Positions 58,679-64,000 of a stretch of DNA of 64,000 nt are shown one piece after another (position 1 is the first letter of the stretch; each line of letters begins with the position of its first letter). Made by a program: the position numbers and the translations under genes. This DNA comes from an uncultured Photobacterium sp. (GTDB lineage: Bacteria; Pseudomonadota; Gammaproteobacteria; Enterobacterales; Vibrionaceae), in assembly GCF_947039875.1 (NCBI RefSeq), contig NZ_CAMRAN010000013.1, positions 1 through 64,000 on the forward strand. Direction: 5' to 3'. The notes beneath the pieces are model-generated. The model worked only from the letters and a program-made list of their open reading frames with translations, was not told the DNA's origin and made no database searches.

Positions 58679-59032
58679 TTACAGTGCAGCTTTTGCCTTT
58701 TCCACAAGAACAGTGAAAGTAGCTTTGTCAAATACAGCAATATCAGAAAGGATCTTACGATCGATTTCGATAGACGCTTTCTTAAGACCGTTGATTAAAC
58801 GGCTGTAAGACATACCATTTTGACGTGCCGCAGCGTTGATACGAGCAATCCAAAGTTGACGGAAAGTACGTTTCTTCTGACGACGGTCACGGTAAGCATA
58901 TTGACCAGCTTTAGTAACAGCTTGGAAAGCTACGCGGTAAACACGTGAACGTGCTCCGTAATAACCTTTAGCTTGTTTAAGAACTTTCTTGTGACGTGCA
59001 CGCGCTTGTACACCACGTTTTACGCGAGGCAT
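58679..59032 (-). CDS. rplT: 50S ribosomal protein L20
   Basis: 117-residue ribosomal protein, essential for early assembly of the large subunit and, in E. coli, a translational repressor of its own operon. It begins [20 protein letters not shown] and is very basic. It is of standard length. It follows rpmI by 45 bases on the minus strand and ends at a terminator, so the infC-rpmI-rplT unit closes here instead of reading into pheST. Confidence 0.97.
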   Translation of the reverse strand: MPRVKRGVQARARHKKVLKQAKGYYGARSRVYRVAFQAVTKAGQYAYRDRRQKKRTFRQLWIARINAAARQNGMSYSRLINGLKKASIEIDRKILSDIAVFDKATFTVLVEKAKAAL

Positions 59033-59077
59033 AGGAGACTCCTAACTAAAATTAAAAAAATATAAAACTAAAAACGA

Positions 59078-59272
59078 TTAAGCGAACGGAAGCATACGAG
59101 CAACTGCAGCCACTTCACACTTAGGAAGGATTGCATTTGGACGAAGCTGACGTTTGTTCTTAGTAGTACGTTTAGTCAGGATGTGACGCTTAGTAGCGTG
59201 CTTAAACTTAAAGCCACCAGCTGTTTTTTTGAAGCGCTTAGCTGCGCCACGATTTGTTTTCATCTTTGGCAT
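59078..59272 (-). CDS. rpmI: 50S ribosomal protein L35
   Basis: 64-residue basic ribosomal protein. It starts [20 protein letters not shown] and ends near [11 protein letters not shown], both conserved. I chose the ATG at 59272, with GGAG ten bases upstream; the in-frame ATG six codons earlier is not conserved in the family. It is flanked by infC and rplT in the usual order. A terminator-like hairpin stands before it. Confidence 0.97.
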   Translation of the reverse strand: MPKMKTNRGAAKRFKKTAGGFKFKHATKRHILTKRTTKNKRQLRPNAILPKCEVAAVARMLPFA

Positions 59273-59323
59273 GAGATGATAACTCCGCATTGTTGATAGT
59301 TAATAATCATAGTAATAGGGCGA

Positions 59324-59356
59324 ACAAAAAGCGCTACTAAAAGCAGCGCTTTTTAG
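59324..59356 (-). terminator. Terminator-like hairpin between infC and rpmI
   Basis: On the minus strand AAAAAGCGCT / AGCGCTTTTT with a 9-base loop and five T. In an operon expected to be co-transcribed, this should act as a partial terminator or attenuator. Confidence 0.75.
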
Positions 59357-59373
59357 CTACTTGAATGCCGTTA

Positions 59374-59925
59374 TTACTTCTTCTTTGGGGCAAGCATCAT
59401 GGTCATTTGACGACCTTCTACACGATTAGGAAAACTTTCACAGACCGCAATCTCTTCAAGCTCTGCCTTAATACGATTAAGAAGTTCAATACCAATGCCT
59501 TGGTGGGCCATTTCACGACCACGGAAACGTAGTGTGACTTTACCCTTGTTGCCCTCTTCTAAAAAGCGACTCAGGTTGCGTAGTTTTACCTGATAATCGC
59601 CTTCGTCTGTACCAGGTCGGAATTTAACTTCTTTGATCTGGATTTGTTTTTGATTCTTCTTTTGCTCTTTAGCAGCCTTGCTCTTCTCGAACAGGTACTT
59701 GCCATAGTCCATCACACGACAGACTGGTGGCTCGGCATTAGGGCTAATTTCAACTAGATCCACACCAGCGTCAAGAGCAACATTCATTGCTTCTTCAATA
59801 GAAACAACACCAACTGATTCGCCATCAAGGCCAGTTAGGCGAACTTCACGTACGCCACGAATTTCTTCATTTAGACGATGCGCGTTTTGCTTAACTGGTG
59901 CCTGGGTTCTTTTTCCGCCTTTAAT
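59374..59925 (-). CDS. infC: Translation initiation factor IF-3 (AUU start)
   Basis: 183-residue initiation factor that keeps subunits apart and checks the start codon. The start is ATT at 59923-59925, preceded by AAGG; in E. coli the AUU codon makes IF-3 limit its own synthesis. From it the protein reads [23 protein letters not shown], split by the N-domain helix, then [18 protein letters not shown]. The later ATG at 59787 ([10 protein letters not shown]) would delete half of the N-domain. The linker is rich in Lys ([18 protein letters not shown]) and the C-domain has [13 protein letters not shown]. It starts three bases after the thrS stop. Confidence 0.96.
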   Translation of the reverse strand: MKGGKRTQAPVKQNAHRLNEEIRGVREVRLTGLDGESVGVVSIEEAMNVALDAGVDLVEISPNAEPPVCRVMDYGKYLFEKSKAAKEQKKNQKQIQIKEVKFRPGTDEGDYQVKLRNLSRFLEEGNKGKVTLRFRGREMAHQGIGIELLNRIKAELEEIAVCESFPNRVEGRQMTMMLAPKKK

Positions 59926-59928
59926 ACC

Positions 59929-61860
59929 TTATTCCTCCACAATATTGAGCTTACGACTGCTAATTTCTTCCTGCATAAATGCAACAAGTTCATCAATCTT
60001 AAATTTACCCAAATCTTTACCCTTGCGAGTACGAACTGCTACTACGCCTGCTTCGACTTCTTTGTCACCACAAACGAGCATGAAAGGCACTCGCTTCAAA
60101 GTATGTTCGCGGATTTTAAAGCCAATCTTCTCATTTCTCAAGTCCGCATTGACTCTAATTCCACTTTTTTTCAATTTTTCTACAATTTCTTGCACATATT
60201 CTGCTTGAGAGTCAGTAATATTCATCACTACAGCTTGTTGAGGTGCCAACCATGTTGGGAAGAAACCTGCATAATCTTCGATAAGAATACCGATGAAGCG
60301 CTCTAGTGAACCAAGAATTGCACGGTGAATCATAACCGGTGTATGGCGTTCGTTGTCTTCACCTACATATGTAGCGCCTAGACGCTCAGGTAATGCGAAG
60401 TCAAGCTGAACAGTACCACACTGCCATGCGCGATCAAGACAGTCGTGAAGTGTAAACTCGATCTTAGGACCATAGAATGCACCCTCACCTTCTTGAATCT
60501 CAAATGGGATATTCATTGATTCAAGCGCGGTAATTAAATCGGCTTCAGCTTTATCCCACATTGCGTCAGAACCTACACGTTTTTCAGGACGTGTTGATAA
60601 TTTAACAACAATATTGTCAAAACCGAATGTCTTGTAAGTATCATACACCATTTCGATGCAAGATGTAACTTCTTGTTGTACTTGTGCTTCTGTACAGAAA
60701 ATATGCGCATCATCTTGGGTAAAACCACGAACACGCATAATACCGTGAAGTGAACCAGAAGGCTCATTACGGTGACAAGATCCAAACTCTGCCATACGTA
60801 ATGGTAAATCACGGTATGACTTAAGGCCTTGGTTAAAGATCTGCACGTGACCAGGACAGTTCATAGGCTTAATTGCGTATTCACGGTTCTCAGAACTTGT
60901 TGTGAACATTGCCTCTGCGTACTTATCCCAGTGACCAGAACGTTCCCAAAGCACACGGTCCATCATTAATGGGCCTTTTACTTCTTGGTAATCATATTCA
61001 TTCAGTTTTTCACGAACAAATACTTCTAACTCACGGAAGATAGTCCAACCGTTGTGGTGCCAGAATACCATACCTGGTGCTTCTTGCTGCATGTGGAACA
61101 GATCAAGTTGCTTACCAATCTTACGGTGATCACGCTTAGCAGCTTCTTCCAAACGCGTTAGGTGCGCTTTCAGTGCTTTCTTATCGTGGAATGCAGTACC
61201 GTAGATACGTTGCAGCATCTTGTTATCACTATTACCACGCCAGTATGCACCAGCAACGCTTAATAGCTTGAAGTTTTGACAAAAGCCCATGTGTGGAACG
61301 TGAGGACCACGACACATGTCAATATATTCTTCATGATGGTATAGGCCAGGACGATCGTCGCGAGCCACGTTTTCATCTAGAATTTCAATTTTGTACGTTT
61401 CGCCACGTGCGTCAAACGCATCACGCGCTTCTTGCCAGCTTACGTTTTTCTTCACTACTTGATATTTAGTTTTTGCTAATTCAAGCATGCGCTTTTCAAT
61501 AACATCAAGATCTTCTTGCGTTAAAGATTGCTCTAAATCGATATCGTAGTAAAAACCGTTGTCAATCGTCGGACCAATCGCCATTTTTGCTTCAGGATAC
61601 AATTGCTTAATTGCATGACCTAACAAGTGTGCGCATGAGTGGCGAACGATTTCAAGACCATCAACATCATCTTTTACAGTAATGATTTCTAGGCTTGCAT
61701 CATTTTCAATAAGATCACAAGCATCAACACGAACACCATCAACACGCCCTGCAATGGTTGCTTTTGCAAGACCAGGACCGATTGAAAGTGCGACGTCCAT
61801 AGTTGATACAGCATCGTCGAATTGACGTTGACTACCGTCAGGAAGAGTAATAACTGGCAT
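59929..61860 (-). CDS. thrS: Threonyl-tRNA synthetase
   Basis: 643-residue class II synthetase that charges tRNA-Thr. Domains in order are TGS (about 1-61), the editing N2 domain with [16 protein letters not shown], the catalytic core from about 245 to 535 (zinc ligand Cys in KPMNCPGH, motif 2 near [15 protein letters not shown], motif 3 in [15 protein letters not shown]) and the C-terminal anticodon-binding domain. The length is standard (642 in E. coli). It is the first gene of thrS-infC-rpmI-rplT. A good promoter lies about 150 bases upstream, leaving a leader long enough for the known ThrS translational autoregulation. Confidence 0.97.
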   Translation of the reverse strand: MPVITLPDGSQRQFDDAVSTMDVALSIGPGLAKATIAGRVDGVRVDACDLIENDASLEIITVKDDVDGLEIVRHSCAHLLGHAIKQLYPEAKMAIGPTIDNGFYYDIDLEQSLTQEDLDVIEKRMLELAKTKYQVVKKNVSWQEARDAFDARGETYKIEILDENVARDDRPGLYHHEEYIDMCRGPHVPHMGFCQNFKLLSVAGAYWRGNSDNKMLQRIYGTAFHDKKALKAHLTRLEEAAKRDHRKIGKQLDLFHMQQEAPGMVFWHHNGWTIFRELEVFVREKLNEYDYQEVKGPLMMDRVLWERSGHWDKYAEAMFTTSSENREYAIKPMNCPGHVQIFNQGLKSYRDLPLRMAEFGSCHRNEPSGSLHGIMRVRGFTQDDAHIFCTEAQVQQEVTSCIEMVYDTYKTFGFDNIVVKLSTRPEKRVGSDAMWDKAEADLITALESMNIPFEIQEGEGAFYGPKIEFTLHDCLDRAWQCGTVQLDFALPERLGATYVGEDNERHTPVMIHRAILGSLERFIGILIEDYAGFFPTWLAPQQAVVMNITDSQAEYVQEIVEKLKKSGIRVNADLRNEKIGFKIREHTLKRVPFMLVCGDKEVEAGVVAVRTRKGKDLGKFKIDELVAFMQEEISSRKLNIVEE

Positions 61861-62005
61861 TTAAATATCCTTAAACAGTGGTGCCACACACCAAGTAGCA
61901 CATGTTGAGTTAATAAAGCTTTTAGATAAGCTTTCTATTAATAAAAAATGTTTTTACGTTGATGCAGCAATACTGAGCTACATGCTAAGGTAAAAACAGG
62001 GGAAC

Positions 62006-62034
62006 ACTATACAAACGGTAACAAGATATTGCAA
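62006..62034 (-). promoter_or_regulatory. Promoter of the thrS operon
   Basis: On the minus strand TTGCAA, a 17-base spacer and TATAGT form a close match to the sigma-70 consensus, 145 bases before the thrS start. Confidence 0.65.
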
Positions 62035-62060
62035 AGGATCACCCTACTTTTTTATGTTTT

Positions 62061-62387
62061 CTATTTTACTAGAGCGTAATTCACTACATATAACTTTTCG
62101 ATACCAGGGTAAATATCGTTAATCACCGCTTTTAACTCAGGTAATGTCATATTTTCTTGTTGTGCATGGAAATCATTTAGGTCATTAAATGCAATTGGCT
62201 CAACGGTTAAAATGTTTAAACGGCAGAACCAACGCCCCTCTTCATACGTCGAGACATCAACCGTTGTATCGGGAACATAATAACTTTCCGCTTCATCACG
62301 AATAGTAATGGTTTTCTTTCCTGACAAAATATCACTTTCAAAACGTGAGAAAAATGTCATTTCCGTCGGGATTGTAGTCTTGCTCAT
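62061..62387 (-). CDS. yqfB: N4-acetylcytidine amidohydrolase, ASCH domain
   Basis: 108-residue ASCH-domain enzyme close to E. coli YqfB, which hydrolyses N4-acetylcytidine to cytidine. Shared features are TFFSRFESDILSGKKTITIRD with the catalytic Lys and Thr, QENMTLPELKAVINDIYPG with the likely catalytic Glu, and the C-terminal strand LYVVNY. AAGGA lies seven bases before the ATG at 62387. It precedes thrS on the same strand; the thrS promoter follows its stop codon closely. Confidence 0.92.
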   Translation of the reverse strand: MSKTTIPTEMTFFSRFESDILSGKKTITIRDEAESYYVPDTTVDVSTYEEGRWFCRLNILTVEPIAFNDLNDFHAQQENMTLPELKAVINDIYPGIEKLYVVNYALVK

Positions 62388-62633
62388 TATGGTGTCCTTA
62401 TATTACCGAATATATTTTCGGCATAGAGTAACCACAAATGTTGAAAAGTAAATGAACAATAACACTGCATTTTTAATATAAAAATAATATATCCAATAAC
62501 TTCAGTGACTTAAATATTGTTAGTTTGTTGATTCGCTAAAATAGCGCCAACTTCACAGATATCTCTAAGTAAAATGAACTAAGATGTTGATAGACAAGTT
62601 TTATCTAGTCCAATTTAATGCGTGGAGGATGCT

Positions 62634-63503
62634 ATGTGGCAGGCTATTTCTCACCAGTTGTCGGAAGTACTTGGTCGACAGTTCAAAATTAATGAACGTG
62701 AAGTGATTCAAGGTGGCGATGTTAACCAATGCTATTGTGTTAGTGATGGCGAGCAACGTTTTTTTATTAAACTTAATGATAAAGAGCAACTCACTGTTTT
62801 TAAAACAGAAGCTGAAAGTTTACGCATTCTCAACGAAGCAAATTGTATGCAAGTTCCACACTATTTTCATCTTGGTACTTGCCGAGACAAATCCTTTCTT
62901 GTTCTAAATTATCTTCCCACTAAAGCCATTGATGACGACGCGGGTTATAAACTCGGCCAACAACTGGCTCAATTGCACTTATGGGGTGAGCAAATTGAAT
63001 TTGGATTTGATTTTGATAATTACATCGGTCTGACACCTCAACCAAATAAGTGGCGCCGTCGCTGGGATAAATTTTTTGCAGAACAACGTATTGAATGGCA
63101 ATTACAACTTTGTGCCGAAAAAGGACTTCATTTTGGTGATATTGATACAATAACAGCCAATATCGCGCAACGTTTAAGTAATCATCAACCTAAACCTTCA
63201 TTGCTCCATGGTGACTTATGGCATGGCAATACCGCATTAACCGTCTCAGGACCAATCATCTTTGATCCGGCCTCTTACTGGGGCGATCGTGAATGTGATA
63301 TTGCAATGACAGAATTATTTGGCGGTTTTCCTGCCAGTTTCTATGAGGGCTATCAATCTATTTATCCATTAGACGAAGGGTATCAAGACCGTAAAGATCT
63401 TTATAATCTTTATCATATTCTTAACCACTGTAATCTGTTCGGTGGAGAATATATGGGTCAAGCACAACATATCATTGCCAACCTCATGTTATGGGACGAA
63501 TAA
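62634..63503 (+). CDS. yniA: Fructosamine kinase family protein YniA
   Basis: 289-residue protein-deglycating kinase family member, close to E. coli YniA (286). It begins MWQAISHQLSE and has LLHGDLWHGN (catalytic loop with Asp), IFDPASYWGDRECDIAM (metal-binding Asp) and the fructosamine-kinase-type FGFDFDNYIG with PQPN. The substrate in bacteria is likely ketosamine or ribulosamine adducts, by family knowledge. I chose the ATG at 62634, with GGAGG seven bases upstream; the GTG at 62622 overlaps that site. No clear terminator follows; a hairpin without T-tract lies at 63525-63558. Confidence 0.94.
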   Translation: MWQAISHQLSEVLGRQFKINEREVIQGGDVNQCYCVSDGEQRFFIKLNDKEQLTVFKTEAESLRILNEANCMQVPHYFHLGTCRDKSFLVLNYLPTKAIDDDAGYKLGQQLAQLHLWGEQIEFGFDFDNYIGLTPQPNKWRRRWDKFFAEQRIEWQLQLCAEKGLHFGDIDTITANIAQRLSNHQPKPSLLHGDLWHGNTALTVSGPIIFDPASYWGDRECDIAMTELFGGFPASFYEGYQSIYPLDEGYQDRKDLYNLYHILNHCNLFGGEYMGQAQHIIANLMLWDE

Positions 63504-63666
63504 CAGTAATGATCTTATTTGCATCACACCAATACTGTCGCCACTCAGTGCTGGTGTGAGCTAACATAATTATTCATGAAATGACTAATTCATCACGAGG
63601 CTCTACAATAATAAACAACACAATGAATTCAACGATACATCTGATTGCTGATATTAAGGATCTGTT

Positions 63667-63870
63667 ATGCACAAATACTCAACGCAAAACGTTAATTGTC
63701 CCCATTGCGGTCACACAATCAGTATTCCTCTTGATGCCAGTGCTGGCAGCCAAAATTTTTATGATGATTGCTCTATCTGCTGTAATCCAATTCACTTAAC
63801 AATGGAAGTTGATGAGCAGCATAAGACAATTAATCTGTTTGTTGATGCTGATGACGAACAAATATTTTAA
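63667..63870 (+). CDS. CPXCG motif small cysteine-rich protein
   Basis: 67 residues. The N-terminal CPHCGHTISI and CSICCNPI stretches form a zinc-ribbon-like motif of the Cys-rich CPXCG family. An acidic C-terminus (VDADDEQ) follows. Small zinc-binding proteins of this type occur across gammaproteobacteria without known function. AAGGATC lies seven bases before the ATG at 63667. It follows yniA by 163 bases. Confidence 0.85.
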   Translation: MHKYSTQNVNCPHCGHTISIPLDASAGSQNFYDDCSICCNPIHLTMEVDEQHKTINLFVDADDEQIF

Positions 63871-63875
63871 AACAC

Positions 63876-64000
63876 TTATTTTGTTGCCATTACACGTTCA
63901 ACCGTGTCTACAATTGCTTGTGTCTGTGGATCAATTTCAATATTAATCACATTATTTACGGTGCGATTTTTAAGATTCGTTCGTTGTAATGTTTCAGGGA
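63876..64000 (-). CDS. 3' end of an unidentified gene (partial)
   Basis: An open frame enters from beyond the right end of the window on the minus strand and stops with TAA at 63876-63878. At least 40 C-terminal residues are visible, including [18 protein letters not shown], with protein-like composition. The visible part is too short to identify. It is convergent with the CPXCG gene, whose stop lies six bases away. Confidence 0.5.
   Translation of the reverse strand, partial: PETLQRTNLKNRTVNNVINIEIDPQTQAIVDTVERVMATK

Noticed and set aside
59878..60306. 142-codon plus-strand frame opposite infC and thrS.
   Set aside because: It lies antisense to two well-conserved genes and has no recognisable protein character.
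63525..63558. Possible terminator after yniA (CACACCA/TGGTGTG hairpin).
   Set aside because: There is no T-tract and the loop is long. It may be a hairpin, but it is not supported as a terminator.

Overview
The window looks like the chromosome of a gammaproteobacterium of the family Vibrionaceae, most likely Photobacterium or a close relative. The evidence is an AT-rich genome with gene families close to E. coli and Vibrio: fruBKA with a divergent cra/fruR, the thrS-infC-rpmI-rplT/pheST/ihfA/btu block, an AcfD/SslE mucin metallopeptidase, and a tandem glycine riboswitch in front of a sodium:amino-acid symporter. The species assignment is inference. There are no rRNA genes, recognisable tRNA genes, CRISPR arrays, intact insertion sequences or prophage genes.

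Layout. 1-403 holds 3.2 copies of a 126-bp tandem repeat. 544-5821 is the fructose PTS operon (fruB-fruK-fruA, minus strand) and its divergent regulator cra, with three operator palindromes between them. 5924-9939 has a YeeA-like FUSC protein, a free-standing and apparently inactive PEP-synthase C-terminal domain, a Trp-type DAHP synthase (aroH) and yajQ. 10481-15952 holds the serine transporter sdaC, two tandem LpxL-type acyltransferases, an M50 membrane protease and the HNH protein YajD. 16388-21964 is a compact cluster of a DUF2760 membrane protein with a repetitive charged stalk and two divergent Hsp70 proteins. 22296-31777 has a small putative DNA-binding protein, a two-gene ABC transporter, an RNase T2 and an AGCS symporter, small hypotheticals and a large FUSC protein.

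31864-40602 is an accessory-looking segment. It holds an acfD/sslE lipoprotein-peptidase gene broken by a one-base frameshift, two hypothetical membrane proteins, a possible gene relic, an AraC regulator with a degenerate receiver-like N-terminus, and a divergent secreted GH18 chitinase-like protein. 40747-46716 holds the glycine riboswitch and its symporter, a 9-bp VNTR, a POT peptide transporter, a 900-bp gap with a possible gene relic and a Fur-box-like site, and yegD, a third divergent Hsp70. 46952-49536 carries a DsbA-like lipoprotein and yidE.

49622-61860 is the translation and vitamin B12 block on the minus strand: thrS, infC (AUU start), rpmI, rplT, then three plus-strand genes interrupting, then pheS, pheT, ihfA, astE, btuC and btuD. 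Compared with E. coli, the rplT-pheS junction has been opened by a convergent insertion, pheST has its own leader region, btuE is absent and astE is present. 62061-64000 has yqfB, yniA, a CPXCG small protein and the end of an unidentified gene.

The best candidates for something under-described are the DUF2760/Hsp70/Hsp70 operon, the PEP-synthase-like pseudoenzyme opposite aroH, and the structured leader upstream of pheST.
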